The notes: a model not told the origin generated them from the letters alone. A DNA stretch of 64,000 bases from Mycolicibacterium aurum (GCA_900078775.1 LT549889.1:496001-560000), one strand, 5' to 3'; numbered from the stretch's first letter, positions 26,275 through 36,004 are shown. A program made the numbers and translations.

Positions 26275-27585
26275 TCAGGCGGTGAAACCCGGAACCAGTT
26301 CGGTGGCAATGGCTTTCACCGGCACATGGGCATCGAGCTGGCAGCAGATCGCGATGGTCGAGGCGATCACCCGCAGCGGGATGGCCAGGTTGGCCGGCAG
26401 ATCGAGCTGGCGGGCCATCTTGATCTGGGCCACCGAGTTGTCCATCTGGCCGGCGGCCATCTTCTGAATCCAGCGCCGGGTGTAGTGGAACACCTCGGTC
26501 TGTACCGGTTCCACGTACTGGCGCAGCATGTCGTCGACTTCCTCGACCGAAACCTGCTCACCCTTCTGGATGAACCCGGCCTCTTCCATGGCCGGCAGCA
26601 GCGCGTCGTAGTCCTTGTCCCGGGCCAGCCGGATGCACTTACCCAGCGAGTCCGGGAAGCCGCCGGGCAGCGGGGCCACCGCGCCGAAGTCGATGACGCC
26701 CATCCGGCCGTCGGGCAGCAGCATGAAGTTCCCGGGATGCGCGTCGCCATGCATCATCTCCAGGCGCTTGGGGGCGCCGAAGGTCAGCTCGGTGAGCCGG
26801 GTGCCCATCAGATCGCGCTGTTCGGGGGTGCCCTCCCGGATGATCACCGACATCGGGATGCCGTCCATCCACTCGGCGATCACCACCTTGGGCGCGCTGG
26901 CCACGATGTGCGGCACTGCGAAATGCGGGTCGTTCTCGTAGGCCTTGGCGAAGGCGCGCTGGTTGTCGGCCTCCAGCCGGTAATCCAGTTCCATCTCGGT
27001 GCGCTCGATCAGCTCGGCGACCACGGCCTCGATATCGGCGCCGGGGGCAAGCTGCTTGAACACACCGGTCAGACGCTGGATGGTCTTCAGGTCGGCGCGC
27101 AGCGCCTCATCGGCGCCGGGGTACTGGATCTTGACGGCGACCTCACGGCCGTCGGCCCAGACGGCCTTGTGCACCTGGCCGATGCTGGCCGAGGCGATCG
27201 GCTTGTCGTCGAAGGACAGGAAGCGTTCCCGCCACTTGGTGCCGAGCTGGCCGTCCAGCACCCGGTGCACCTTGGCCGCCGGCAGCGGGGGAGCCTCCCG
27301 CTGCAGCTTGGTCAGCGCTTCCCGGTAGGGCTTGCCGTACTGCTCGGGGATGGCGGCTTCCATCACCGACAGCGCCTGGCCGACCTTCATGGCGCCGCCC
27401 TTGAGCTCACCCAGAACGGTGAACAGCTGCTGGGCGGCCTTGTCCATCAGCTCCGCGGTGACATCGTCCTTGGACTTGCCGGCCAGCCGTTTGCCGAAGC
27501 CCAGAGCGGCTCGTCCAGCAAACCCGACGGGGAGGGTGGCCAGCTTCGCGTTACGGGAAACGCTGCGCCGTTTGATTTCAGACAC
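26275..27585 (-). CDS. ABC1/UbiB-family kinase-like protein
   Basis: A 436-residue protein of the ABC1 (ADCK/UbiB) atypical kinase family. The signature KxGQ helix is in LKGGAMKVGQALSV. The Ala-rich loop is ASASIGQVHKA, the ATP Lys is in VAVKIQYP, the catalytic loop is MHGDAHPGNFM and the metal Asp is in VIDFG. It corresponds to Rv3197, reported to affect macrolide tolerance and tied to WhiB7 by position; the direct substrate is unknown. GTG 27585 (VSEIKRRS) is chosen by comparison with that orthologue; ATG 27600 is possible. Confidence 0.87.
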   Translation of the reverse strand: MSEIKRRSVSRNAKLATLPVGFAGRAALGFGKRLAGKSKDDVTAELMDKAAQQLFTVLGELKGGAMKVGQALSVMEAAIPEQYGKPYREALTKLQREAPPLPAAKVHRVLDGQLGTKWRERFLSFDDKPIASASIGQVHKAVWADGREVAVKIQYPGADEALRADLKTIQRLTGVFKQLAPGADIEAVVAELIERTEMELDYRLEADNQRAFAKAYENDPHFAVPHIVASAPKVVIAEWMDGIPMSVIIREGTPEQRDLMGTRLTELTFGAPKRLEMMHGDAHPGNFMLLPDGRMGVIDFGAVAPLPGGFPDSLGKCIRLARDKDYDALLPAMEEAGFIQKGEQVSVEEVDDMLRQYVEPVQTEVFHYTRRWIQKMAAGQMDNSVAQIKMARQLDLPANLAIPLRVIASTIAICCQLDAHVPVKAIATELVPGFTA

Positions 27586-27642
27586 CCAACCATCATCCAT
27601 GACGCGGCTGAACTCGCTGCAACGAACTGGCAACATCCGATG

Positions 27643-28488
27643 TCAGCAGGTGCACGCGGGGTGTCGCGACCAGCGCCGGGTGAGCACCGATCCGCTACCC
27701 ACGTCGAACTCCACGGTGGTGTCCAGGGTGATCGGCGCGGACCCGGTGTCGGCGCCGTCGGGATCGTCGCGCATGGCCCGCACCACCAGATCCACCTGGG
27801 TCAGCGCCAGCGCCGCGGTGCCCAGCACGGTGGCCCGGTCGGCCGCGGTGACGGTGCGGCGCAGCTGATCGGCCAGCGCCGGCCAGGCCGCGTCCCGGTC
27901 GCTGCGGTGCAGGTCCGCGCACGTCAGGCAGGAGGTGACCCCGGGGATGACCAGCGGCCCGACCAGGCCGGTCCCGTCGCGCACCCGGACCGGCAGATGC
28001 GGTACCCGGGCGGCGTGCAGATCGCGCAGCACCCGCGGATCGCTGACCAGGGTGTCGGTCAGCACCACCAGATCGGTGTGTTCGGCGGTCACCACGGCGT
28101 GCCGGCGGCTGCTGCGGCTCACCCGGGTCCCCGAGCAGCGCAGCGCGCCGGCCAGCAGATCCGACAGCGGTCCGCGGCCGTGGATGCGCACCGACACCGA
28201 CCGCGCGGCCGGCCGCACCGGGGTCATCCGCACCGCTCCGGCCGAGACCAGGGTGTCCAGGAGATCCGCGACGGCATCGGAACCCAGACCCAGCGCCGCG
28301 GCGCGGGCGGTCACCTCAGCGGCCGGCGTCGGGTCCTGCAGGGAACGCAGCAATCCGGCCAGTGCGGCGCCGGTCGTCCCGGCCGGCGGCCGGATCTGCA
28401 CCGCGCGCCGCGGATCCCAGCCGATCTGCACGCTGCCGTCCGGTCGCAGCAGCACCGGCCTCGCCGGATTCAGTGCGTAGCGCCGCAT
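27643..28488 (-). CDS. Orphan ThiF/E1-like RiPP cyclodehydratase-type protein
   Basis: A 281-residue protein resembling the ThiF-like C protein of azoline (TOMM) cyclodehydratases. An N-terminal RiPP-recognition-like part comes first. A degenerate nucleotide-binding loop (GRGPLSDLL), then GVTSCLTCADLHRSDRDAAWP and a terminal HPACTC follow; the two Cys pairs look like the zinc site of this family. No YcaO partner, precursor peptide or exporter is present in the window, so it cannot be a complete pathway here. Its position matches Rv3196, so it is conserved in mycobacteria. Actual function is unknown. Confidence 0.65.
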   Translation of the reverse strand: MRRYALNPARPVLLRPDGSVQIGWDPRRAVQIRPPAGTTGAALAGLLRSLQDPTPAAEVTARAAALGLGSDAVADLLDTLVSAGAVRMTPVRPAARSVSVRIHGRGPLSDLLAGALRCSGTRVSRSSRRHAVVTAEHTDLVVLTDTLVSDPRVLRDLHAARVPHLPVRVRDGTGLVGPLVIPGVTSCLTCADLHRSDRDAAWPALADQLRRTVTAADRATVLGTAALALTQVDLVVRAMRDDPDGADTGSAPITLDTTVEFDVGSGSVLTRRWSRHPACTC

Positions 28489-28523
28489 CCCATGACTGTG
28501 TCACGGGCGGCGCCCGGCGTGCC

Positions 28524-29873
28524 TCAGTTATCCACAGGGCCACCCGAGGTGCCCTCGGTGCCCTCGTTCTTCTCCAGATCGGCCAAAGCCTGGTCGAGAC
28601 CGCTGGTGTCCCCGCCGAGGACCCGGTCGATGAACCCGGCCGGCTCGTCGAGGTCGTCGGCGCCGGGCAGCAGATCGGGGTGCTGCCACACCGCGTCGCG
28701 GGCGTCTGCGCCGACCGCCTCGGTGAGTTTCTCCCACAGCGCCGCGGCCTCGCGCATCTTGCGGGGCCGCAGCTCCAATCCGACGAGGGTGGCGAAGGTC
28801 TGCTCGGCCGGGCCGCCGGTGGCGCGCCGGCGCCGCAGCGTCTCGCTCAGCGCGGACGTGCCGGGCAGCCGGTCACCGAGCGCGGCGGTCACCACGGTCT
28901 GCACCCAGCCCTCGATGAGCGCCAGCATCGTCTCCAGCCGCTCCAGCGCGGCGGTCTGCTCCGGGGTGGCCTTCGGCTCGAACATGCCCTGACTGAGCAA
29001 CTGCTCCATGGCGGCCGGATCGGCCATCGACGCCGGGTTGAAGCCCTGGGCCAGGTCCTCGATGCCGGCCATGTCGATCTTCATGCCCTTGGCGAACGCC
29101 TCCACGGCACTGAGCAGCTGACTGGACAGCCACGGCACGTGGCTGAACAACCGGTGGTGGGCGGCCTCGCGGGCGGCCAGGAAGGTCAGCACCTCGCTGC
29201 GGGACTGCTCCAGCCCCTCGGTCAGTGCGTCGACGGCCTCGGGCATCAGCGCGGCAACGCCCTTGGGGCCCAGCGGCAGTCCGATGTCGGTGGAGGTCAG
29301 CACCTCCTTGGAGAGCTTGCCCAGGGCCTGGCCCAGCTGGCTGCCGAACGCCATGCCGCCCATCTGGGACATCATCGCCAGCAGCGGGCCGGCCATCGCC
29401 TGCGCCTCCTGGGGCAGCGCGGAGGCCCACACCGTGGAGATCTGTTCGGCCACCGGGTCGCACAACCGTTTCCAGGTGTCCAGGGTGTTGTCGATCCAGT
29501 CGGTCGGCGTCCAGGCCGCGGTGCGGGTGGCCCCGGCCGGCAGCGGGGTGGCGCCGTCCAGCCAGGTCTCGGCCAGGCGCACCGCGTCCGCGATGGCGCT
29601 GCTGGTGGAGTCCGGGATCGGGGCGACGAATCCGATGGCGCTGGACGCCAACTGGCGGGCCAGGTCGTAGTTCACCGGGCCGCTCTGCTGACCACCGGCG
29701 GCCATATTGCCTGCCCCGCTGAACATCTCACCGAGCCGGGTGAAGATCTGCCCGAGGTCGGACATGTCGAAGTTTCCACCGCCCAGCCCGAACGGGTCCC
29801 CGGAGGGATCTTTCTTGCGTTTGTCCGGATCCGGGTCGTCTCCTGAGGAGAAGCCGAAGGGCAGGTCAGCCAT
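28524..29873 (-). CDS. DUF2342/TIGR03624 putative zinc-dependent hydrolase
   Basis: A 449-residue protein. It starts with a flexible Gly/Asp-rich region (PSGDPFGLGGGNFDMSDLG), followed by a helical domain with AAREAAHHRLFSHVPWL and LIEGWVQTVV, the conserved motifs of the family. The His pair may bind metal, but a full HExxH is not seen. The family is annotated as a putative hydrolase or metalloprotease without a tested substrate. ATG 29873 is seven bases after TACCGT (29881-29886 on this strand), so the start is probably leaderless. Corresponds to Rv3195; divergent from the PDZ-Lon gene. Confidence 0.78.
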   Translation of the reverse strand: MADLPFGFSSGDDPDPDKRKKDPSGDPFGLGGGNFDMSDLGQIFTRLGEMFSGAGNMAAGGQQSGPVNYDLARQLASSAIGFVAPIPDSTSSAIADAVRLAETWLDGATPLPAGATRTAAWTPTDWIDNTLDTWKRLCDPVAEQISTVWASALPQEAQAMAGPLLAMMSQMGGMAFGSQLGQALGKLSKEVLTSTDIGLPLGPKGVAALMPEAVDALTEGLEQSRSEVLTFLAAREAAHHRLFSHVPWLSSQLLSAVEAFAKGMKIDMAGIEDLAQGFNPASMADPAAMEQLLSQGMFEPKATPEQTAALERLETMLALIEGWVQTVVTAALGDRLPGTSALSETLRRRRATGGPAEQTFATLVGLELRPRKMREAAALWEKLTEAVGADARDAVWQHPDLLPGADDLDEPAGFIDRVLGGDTSGLDQALADLEKNEGTEGTSGGPVDN

Positions 29874-29880
29874 AGCGTCA

Positions 29881-29947
29881 ACGGTACCCACCGAGGCAAC
29901 CGCGGGTGGGGCCGCGGGTCACGCTGTGGGTGAACGCGCTCTACTGT
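29881..29947. promoter_or_regulatory. Divergent pair of leaderless -10 elements
   Basis: On the minus strand TACCGT (29886 to 29881) is seven bases from ATG 29873. On the plus strand TACTGT (29942-29947) is seven bases from GTG 29955. Both fit TANNNT and predict that both divergent genes are leaderless. Confidence 0.5.
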
Positions 29948-29954
29948 GGGCGGC

Positions 29955-30995
29955 GTGAACAGGCGGATTTTGACGCTGGTGGTCGCGCTGGTGCCCATCC
30001 TGGCATTCGGACTGCTGCTGTCGGTGGTGACGGTTCCCTTCGTCGCGCTGGGGCCGGGTCCGACGTTCGACACCCTCGGCGAGGTGAACGGGAAGCAGGT
30101 CGTCGCCATCTTGAGTTCCGACGGAGTGGCCGGGGACATCACCCACCCGACGTCGGGTCACCTGAACATGACCACGGTGTCGCAGCGCGACGGGCTGACC
30201 CTCGGGCAGGCGCTGGTGCTGTGGGCGTCGGGCCGCGATCAGCTCATCCCGCGGGAGCTGGTCTATCCGCCGGACAAGTCCAAGGACGACATCGACAAGA
30301 GCAATACCGCGGACTTCAGGCGCTCCGAGGACAATGCCGAGTATGCGGCGTTGTCCTACCTGAAGTACCCGAAGGCGGTCACCGTCGAGTCGGTGGAGGA
30401 GAAGGGCCCCTCGGCGGGCAAGCTGGAGCCCGGCGACGCGATCGACATGGTGAACAACATCGCGGTGCCCGACCTCAAGTCGTTCCAGGACATCGTGAAG
30501 GCCACCCGCCCCGGCGAGCAGATCGTCATCGACTACCGGCGCAAGAACGGCCCGCTCGGCACGGCCACCATCACCCTGGGTGAGCATCCGGAGGGCGAGC
30601 AGGGCTATCTCGGGGTCGGTGTGCTCGACGCGCCGTGGGCCCCGTTCGACATCGAGTTCAACCTGGCCAATATCGGCGGCCCGTCGGCCGGGCTGATGTT
30701 CAGCCTCGCGGTCATCGACAAGCTGACCACCGGCGAACTCAACGACGGCAAGTTCGTCGCCGGCACCGGCACCATCGACGCCGAGGGCAAGGTCGGCTCC
30801 ATCGGCGGGATCACCCACAAGATGGTGGCCGCCCGGGAGGCCGGGGCGACGGTGTTCATGGTGCCCGCCGACAACTGCGCCGAGGCGCTGACGGCCCACG
30901 AGGACGGACTGCAACTGGTGAAGGTGGACACGCTCACCACGGCGGTGGACGCGCTGAACGCGATCTCCGCCGGTAGCGAACCCCCGACATGCTGA
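29955..30995 (+). CDS. PDZ and Lon-type (S16) membrane protease
   Basis: A 346-residue protein. One N-terminal transmembrane helix (about residues 6-28) is followed by a PDZ domain (LEPGDAIDMVNNIAV) and a Lon-type proteolytic domain. The catalytic Ser244 lies in GGPSAGLMF and the Lys289 in GGITHKMVAA; the 45-residue spacing is normal for the Ser-Lys dyad. There is no ATPase domain, so it is an ATP-independent envelope protease of the YlbL type. Substrate unknown. GTG 29955 is preferred for the leaderless promoter. Corresponds to Rv3194c. It lies about 100 bases before the UPF0182 gene. Confidence 0.85.
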   Translation: MNRRILTLVVALVPILAFGLLLSVVTVPFVALGPGPTFDTLGEVNGKQVVAILSSDGVAGDITHPTSGHLNMTTVSQRDGLTLGQALVLWASGRDQLIPRELVYPPDKSKDDIDKSNTADFRRSEDNAEYAALSYLKYPKAVTVESVEEKGPSAGKLEPGDAIDMVNNIAVPDLKSFQDIVKATRPGEQIVIDYRRKNGPLGTATITLGEHPEGEQGYLGVGVLDAPWAPFDIEFNLANIGGPSAGLMFSLAVIDKLTTGELNDGKFVAGTGTIDAEGKVGSIGGITHKMVAAREAGATVFMVPADNCAEALTAHEDGLQLVKVDTLTTAVDALNAISAGSEPPTC

Positions 30996-31096
30996 GAGAT
31001 TCCTTGGCCGGCACTGCGTAGAGTTGGGGAAAGTTGTGGCAGCTCGACCCGATCGGGTCTGGTCGGGGCCACGTACCACGGACTGGAGTTGAAAAG

Positions 31097-34000
31097 TTGG
31101 GTATGCGGCCGGCGGCGAGAATGCCGCAGCTGACGGGTCGGAGCCGGGTTCTCATCGGCGTCGCGGTAGCTGTCGTCCTGCTCTTGTTGGTGGGGCCACG
31201 CTTCATCGACACCTATGTGGACTGGCTGTTCTTCGGCGAGCTGGGCTACCGGTCGGTGTTCACCACGGTGCTGGTCACCCGCCTCGTGCTCTTCCTGGTG
31301 GTGGCGGTGCTCATCGCCGCGATCGTGTTCGCCGCGGTGGCGTTGGCCTACCGCACCCGGCCGGTGTTCGTGCCGACCGCCGGGCCCAACGATCCGGTGG
31401 CCCGCTACCGCACCACGGTGATGAGCCGGCTGCGGCTGTTCGGCATCGGCATCCCGGCCTTCATCGGGCTGCTGGCCGGCATCGTCGCGCAGAGCTACTG
31501 GCCGCAGGTGCAGCTGTTCCTGCACGGCGGTGAATTCGGGATCACCGACCCGCAGTTCGGGATCGATCTGGGCTTCTATGCCTTCCAGCTGCCCTTCTAC
31601 CGGCTGGTGCTGACCTACCTGTTCGTCGCGGTGTTCCTGGCCTTCGTCGCGAACCTGTTGGGCCACTACCTGTTCGGCGGTATCCGGCTGTCCGGCCGCA
31701 CCGGCGCGCTGAGCCGGGCCGCCCGCATCCAGTTGATCGCGCTGGCCGGCACCCTGGTGCTGCTCAAGGCGGTCGCGTACTGGCTGGACCGCTACGAGCT
31801 GCTGAGCAACACCCGTGCCGGTAAGCCGTTCACCGGCGCCGGCTACACCGATATCAACGCGGTGCTGCCGGCCAAGCTGATCCTGCTGGCCATCGCGGTG
31901 ATCTGTGCGGTGGCGGTGTTCTCCGCGCTGGTGCTGCGGGATCTTCGGATCCCGGCCATCGGCCTGGTGCTGTTGCTGCTGTCGTCCCTGGTGGTGGGTG
32001 CGGGCTGGCCGTTGATCGTCGAGCAGTTCAGCGTCAAACCGAACGCCGCGCAGAAGGAAAGCGAATACATCAGCCGCAGTATCGCGGCGACCAGACACGC
32101 CTACGGGTTGACCGACGATGTGGTCACCTACCGCGATTACAGCGGTGATGCCGCGGCCACCGCCCAGCAGGTCGCCGCCGACCGGGCCACCACCTCCAAC
32201 ATCAGGCTGCTGGACCCGACGATCGTCAGCCCGGCGTTCACCCAGTTCCAGCAGGGCAAGAACTTCTACAACTTCCCCGACCAGCTGTCGATGGACCGCT
32301 ACACCGGGCCGGACGGTCAGATCCGCGACTACGTGGTCGCCGCCCGTGAGCTCAACCCGGACCGGCTGATCGACAACCAGCGGGACTGGATCAACCGGCA
32401 CACCGTGTACACCCACGGCAACGGGTTCGTCGCCTCGCCGGCCAACACCGTGCGCGGTATCGCCAACGACCCGAACCAGAACGGCGGCTACCCGGAGTTC
32501 CTGGCCAGCGTGGTCGGCGCCAACGGCACCGTGGTGTCGCCCGGTCCGGCCCCACTGGACCAGCCGCGCATCTACTTCGGCCCGGTGATCGCCAGCGCGG
32601 CCGACGATTACGCGATCGTCGGCAAGAACGGTGACGTCGACCGTGAGTACGACTACGAGACCAACACCGAGACCAAGAACTACACCTATCAGGGCAGCGG
32701 CGGCGTGCCGATCGGCAACTGGTTCGCCCGCGGCGTCTTCGCGGCCAAGTTCGCCGAGCGGAACTTCCTGCTGTCCAACGTGATCGGTGAGAACAGCAAG
32801 CTGCTGTTCAACCGTGATCCGGCGAAGCGGGTCGAGGCGGTGGCGCCCTGGCTGGACACCGACAACGGCATGTACCCGGCCATCGTCAACAAGCGGATGG
32901 TGTGGATCGTCGACGGTTACACCACGCTGGACAACTACCCGTACTCCGAGCTCACCACGCTGTCGAGCGCGACCATCGACTCCAACGAGGTGGCGGTCAA
33001 CCGGCTGCTGCTGGACAAGCAGGTGTCCTACATCCGTAACTCGGTGAAGGCCACCGTCGACGCCTACGACGGCACCGTCACGCTGTACGCGCAGGACGAG
33101 GACGACCCGGTGCTCAAGGCGTGGATGTCGGTGTTCCCCGGCACGGTGAAGCCCAAGTCCGAGATCTCCGAGGATCTGCAGGCCCACCTGCGCTACCCGG
33201 AGGACCTGTTCAAGGTGCAGCGTTCGCTGCTGGCCAAGTACCACGTCGACGATCCGGTGAAGTTCTTCACCAACGCCGACTTCTGGGATGTGCCACTGGA
33301 TCCCAACCCGACGGCCAGCAGTTTCCAGCCGCCGTACTACATCGTCGCCCAGGACCTGGTGCAGCAGAACGGCTCGGCCTCCTTCCAGCTGACCAGTGCG
33401 ATGAACTGGATCCGCCGCGACTTCCTGGCGGCCTACATCAGTGCGAGCTCGGATCCGGACACCTACGGCAAGCTGACGGTGCTGACGGTGCCCGGTCAGG
33501 TCAACGGTCCGAAGCTGGCCTTCAACGCCATCAGTACCGACACCGCGGTCTCCACGGAGTTGGGTCAGATCGGTCGGGACGGGCAGAACCGCATCCGGTG
33601 GGGCAACCTGCTCACGCTGCCGATCGGCAACGGCGGATTGCTCTACGTCGCACCGATCTACGCCTCCCCGGGCACCAGCGATGCGGCCTCGTCCTACCCG
33701 CGTCTGATCCGCGTGGCGATGATGTACAACGACAAGGTCGGCTACGGCCCGACGGTCCGCGACGCGCTCGATGAGATCTTCGGCGCCGGAGCGGGTGCCA
33801 CGGCCACCGGTCCGGCACCTGCGGACGGTCAGCCGGCCGCGCGGCCGCCGGCCCAGTCCGCGGCCAACCCGCAGGGCACGCCGCAGCAGGGCAGTGCCCC
33901 GGCCGCGACGCCGCCACCGGCCGCCGCGGTGCCGTCCGGGCCGGTGCAGCTCTCCGGTGCGAAGGCCGCCGCGCTGGCGGAGGTCAACGCCGCGCTGGAC

Positions 34001-34099
34001 AACATGCAGCAGGCGCAGACCGGCGGTAACTTCGCCGAGTTCGGTGAGGCGTTGCAGCGCCTCGACGATGCGATGAACAAGTACCGCGAGGCCAAGTAG
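31097..34099 (+). CDS. UPF0182 family large membrane protein
   Basis: A 1000-residue protein. About seven transmembrane helices occupy the first third (up to roughly residue 310). A very large extracytoplasmic region follows, then a Pro/Ala-rich stretch and a final helical segment ([17 protein letters not shown]). It matches Rv3193c along its length, as far as I can recall that sequence. Function is not established; a role in the cell envelope is likely from topology. I chose TTG 31097 (M-G-M-R-P) because GGAG at 31085-31088 is correctly spaced for it; ATG 31103, two codons later, is the alternative. Confidence 0.85.
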   Translation: MGMRPAARMPQLTGRSRVLIGVAVAVVLLLLVGPRFIDTYVDWLFFGELGYRSVFTTVLVTRLVLFLVVAVLIAAIVFAAVALAYRTRPVFVPTAGPNDPVARYRTTVMSRLRLFGIGIPAFIGLLAGIVAQSYWPQVQLFLHGGEFGITDPQFGIDLGFYAFQLPFYRLVLTYLFVAVFLAFVANLLGHYLFGGIRLSGRTGALSRAARIQLIALAGTLVLLKAVAYWLDRYELLSNTRAGKPFTGAGYTDINAVLPAKLILLAIAVICAVAVFSALVLRDLRIPAIGLVLLLLSSLVVGAGWPLIVEQFSVKPNAAQKESEYISRSIAATRHAYGLTDDVVTYRDYSGDAAATAQQVAADRATTSNIRLLDPTIVSPAFTQFQQGKNFYNFPDQLSMDRYTGPDGQIRDYVVAARELNPDRLIDNQRDWINRHTVYTHGNGFVASPANTVRGIANDPNQNGGYPEFLASVVGANGTVVSPGPAPLDQPRIYFGPVIASAADDYAIVGKNGDVDREYDYETNTETKNYTYQGSGGVPIGNWFARGVFAAKFAERNFLLSNVIGENSKLLFNRDPAKRVEAVAPWLDTDNGMYPAIVNKRMVWIVDGYTTLDNYPYSELTTLSSATIDSNEVAVNRLLLDKQVSYIRNSVKATVDAYDGTVTLYAQDEDDPVLKAWMSVFPGTVKPKSEISEDLQAHLRYPEDLFKVQRSLLAKYHVDDPVKFFTNADFWDVPLDPNPTASSFQPPYYIVAQDLVQQNGSASFQLTSAMNWIRRDFLAAYISASSDPDTYGKLTVLTVPGQVNGPKLAFNAISTDTAVSTELGQIGRDGQNRIRWGNLLTLPIGNGGLLYVAPIYASPGTSDAASSYPRLIRVAMMYNDKVGYGPTVRDALDEIFGAGAGATATGPAPADGQPAARPPAQSAANPQGTPQQGSAPAATPPPAAAVPSGPVQLSGAKAAALAEVNAALDNMQQAQTGGNFAEFGEALQRLDDAMNKYREAK

Positions 34100-34111
34100 T
34101 CAGTAACCTCC

Positions 34112-34185
34112 CCTCGCCGCGAGCATGCGGGTCTGCGGTGGACACGCCGCACCCGAACCCGATTCTGCGCACGTTCGCGGCGAGG
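34112..34185. terminator. Inverted repeat after the UPF0182 gene
   Basis: 11-bp arms CCTCGCCGCGA (34112-34122) and TCGCGGCGAGG (34175-34185) enclose a smaller hairpin, TGCGG/CCGCA (34134-34138, 34147-34151). The placement just after the UPF0182 stop suggests a terminator. Homology to the M. tuberculosis order ends about here. Confidence 0.45.
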
Positions 34186-34237
34186 TAGGCCGACTTAAAA
34201 CCGGTTACAAGAGGACGCCAAGTCGGTCCGGGGAGTC

Positions 34238-34255
34238 TTGACTCAAATGAGTCAA
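34238..34255. promoter_or_regulatory. Palindromic operator TTGACTCA-AA-TGAGTCAA
   Basis: A perfect palindrome with 8-bp arms and a 2-bp centre, 21 bases before the FAD oxidase ATG and upstream of its ribosome binding site. It is typical of a TetR- or MarR-type dimer site. No regulator gene is adjacent. Confidence 0.6.
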
Positions 34256-34276
34256 CCCTGCCCGGAAGGACCCTCG

Positions 34277-35656
34277 ATGACCCTGGCCGAATCTGTCGAC
34301 GAGAGCGTTGTGTCGACGCTGCCCGACCATGTCAGTGCCCTGGTGGCGCTGCCCGGCGAGCCCGGCTACGAACGCTGCACACCGTGGAACGTTGCCGTCC
34401 CGGTGCGCCCCGCCGCGGTGGTGTTCGCCACCTCGGCGCACCACGTCGCCGAGGCGGTGCGCTTCGCTGCCGCACACGGCCTGTTGGTCGCCGTGCAGGC
34501 GACCGGGCACGGCGCCATCCCGGTCGGTGCGGACTCCATCCTGGTGCAGACCAGCGCGATGACCGACTGCGTGGTGGACCTGCAGACCCGGGTCTCCCGG
34601 GTGGGCGCGGGCGCGCGCTGGCAGCACGTTCTCGACGCCGCCGCGCCGCACGGGCTGGCCCCGTTGTGTGGTTCGTCGCCGTCGGTGGGGGTCGTGGGGT
34701 TCCTCACCGGTGGTGGTGTCGGTCCGCTGGTCCGCAGCGTCGGGGTGTCCTCGGACTACGTGCGGTCCTTCGATGTGGTGACCGGCACCGGGGAGTTGCT
34801 GCATGTCACCCCGCAGACCCATCCCGATCTGTTCTGGGGGCTGCGCGGGGGTAAGTCGACGCTCGGCATCATCACCGCGGTGGAGTTCGAGCTGCTGCCC
34901 ATCTCCGAGTTCTACGGTGGTGCCCTGTATTTCGACGGCGCCGACGCGCCGGCGGTGCTGCGCACCTGGCAGGAGTGGAGCCAGAGCCTGCCGGAGAACA
35001 TCAACACCTCCATTGCGTTGCAGCAGCTGCCGCCGGTGCCGGGGGTGCCCGAGCCGCTGGCCGGCCGGCTGACCGTCTCGGTGCGCTACACCGCGCTGGA
35101 CGACTTCGCCGAGGGGGCAGCGCTTCTGGCCCCGATCCGGGAGGCGGCGACGCCGATCCTGGACACCGTCGGGGTGCTGCCGTATGCCGCGATCGGTGCG
35201 GTGCACGCCGACCCGGTGGATCCGATGCCCTGCCACGAGGGTCAGGTGCTGTTGCGTGAATTCGGTTCCGAGGCAGTCGATATCCTGCTGGCCGCGGCCG
35301 GTCCGGGTGCGGCGTCGGTGCAGACCATCGTGGAGGTGCGACTGCTCGGCGGTGCGATGGCGCGCCAGGCCGAACACCGCAGCGCGTTCTGCAACCGTCA
35401 GGCCGGCTATGCGGTGACCACCATCGGGGTGCCGATGGGCCCGGCCGCCGAACTGGTGCCGGCCCAGGCCGGTGCGCTGGCTCGGGCGCTGCAGCCGTGG
35501 TCCACCGGCGGTCTGCTGCCCAACTTCGCCCCCGCCGCGGACCCGGCGCGGATGGCCCGGGTGTACGACGCGGACACCCGGCACTGGCTGGCCACGCTGG
35601 CCGACCGGTACGACCCGGCCGGGGTGCTCAAGACCGGTCAAGCCGTGCGATTCTGA
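34277..35656 (+). CDS. FAD-binding oxidase (PCMH/berberine-bridge type)
   Basis: A 459-residue flavoprotein. The FAD-binding PCMH domain has the His of ATGHGAIP as likely covalent flavin site. GSSPSVGVVGFLTGGGVG replaces the Cys of bicovalent enzymes, so a single covalent link is expected. The C terminus ends YDPAGVLKTGQAVRF, as in berberine-bridge oxidases, which oxidise sugars, alcohols or alkaloid-like substrates with O2. The substrate is unknown. ATG 34277 follows AAGGA (34266-34270). It stands alone behind a palindromic operator, so it is probably induced by a ligand-responsive repressor encoded elsewhere. Confidence 0.82.
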   Translation: MTLAESVDESVVSTLPDHVSALVALPGEPGYERCTPWNVAVPVRPAAVVFATSAHHVAEAVRFAAAHGLLVAVQATGHGAIPVGADSILVQTSAMTDCVVDLQTRVSRVGAGARWQHVLDAAAPHGLAPLCGSSPSVGVVGFLTGGGVGPLVRSVGVSSDYVRSFDVVTGTGELLHVTPQTHPDLFWGLRGGKSTLGIITAVEFELLPISEFYGGALYFDGADAPAVLRTWQEWSQSLPENINTSIALQQLPPVPGVPEPLAGRLTVSVRYTALDDFAEGAALLAPIREAATPILDTVGVLPYAAIGAVHADPVDPMPCHEGQVLLREFGSEAVDILLAAAGPGAASVQTIVEVRLLGGAMARQAEHRSAFCNRQAGYAVTTIGVPMGPAAELVPAQAGALARALQPWSTGGLLPNFAPAADPARMARVYDADTRHWLATLADRYDPAGVLKTGQAVRF

Positions 35657-35683
35657 CCGTAAAACCGGCCCTGAGCAGACGAT

Positions 35684-35712
35684 TTGGAGTGCTGCATCCC
35701 CTTGGGTAGTGT
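35684..35712 (+). promoter_or_regulatory. Promoter of the initiator tRNA
   Basis: A -35 TTGGAG (35684-35689) and a -10 TAGTGT (35707-35712) are separated by 17 bases. The predicted start near 35719 lies seven bases before the mature tRNA. Confidence 0.65.
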
Positions 35713-35725
35713 TGTCCTTACCCGA

Positions 35726-35799
35726 CGCGGGGTGGAGCAGCTCGGTAGCTCGCTGGGCTCATAACCCAGAGGTCGCAGGTTCGAATCCTGTCCCCGCTA
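35726..35799 (+). tRNA. Initiator tRNA-fMet (CAT)
   Basis: A 74-nt cloverleaf with anticodon loop CTCATAA. Its anticodon stem CTGGG/CCCAG contains the three consecutive G:C pairs diagnostic of initiator tRNA. The acceptor ends (C1 and T72) do not pair, as required for formylation and for avoiding EF-Tu. The T arm is intact (GTTCGAATC). CCA is not encoded; CTA follows the discriminator A. It is a single-gene unit with its own promoter and terminator. Confidence 0.93.
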
Positions 35800-35807
35800 C
35801 TAGGTAG

Positions 35808-35841
35808 AACGGCCCTCAGGCATCAGCCTGGGGGCCGTTTT
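35808..35841 (+). terminator. Intrinsic terminator after tRNA-fMet
   Basis: Stem AACGGCCC/GGGCCGTT with inner CAGGC/GCCTG and a 4-nt loop, followed by TTTTCATT. A single T-G bulge lies in the middle of the stem. Confidence 0.85.
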
Positions 35842-36004
35842 CATTGCTCCGGTGACCCCGCGCCTCCCGGAGGCTCTGTCGAACCGGCTAAAGCGCGGGC
35901 TCGTTTCCCATACGATCGGCCAAGAAGTTCTCCACGGCCGTACTGATTTCATGATCGGGACCACGAGCACCGCACGTTGAACCTTCGACGGAACGAGAGA
36001 ATCC

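Noticed and set aside
26326..28992. An 888-codon plus-strand frame across the ABC1 and cyclodehydratase-like genes
   Set aside because: It spans three real minus-strand genes and shows no recognisable domain; it is a high-GC shadow.
30605..33244. An 879-codon frame antisense to the PDZ-Lon and UPF0182 genes
   Set aside because: Composition is Val/Gly/His/Gln rich without motifs, and it lies opposite two well-supported genes.
34238..34276. TTG 34238 or ATG 34247 as start of the FAD oxidase
   Set aside because: Both lie inside the palindromic operator and lack a ribosome binding site; ATG 34277 has a good one.
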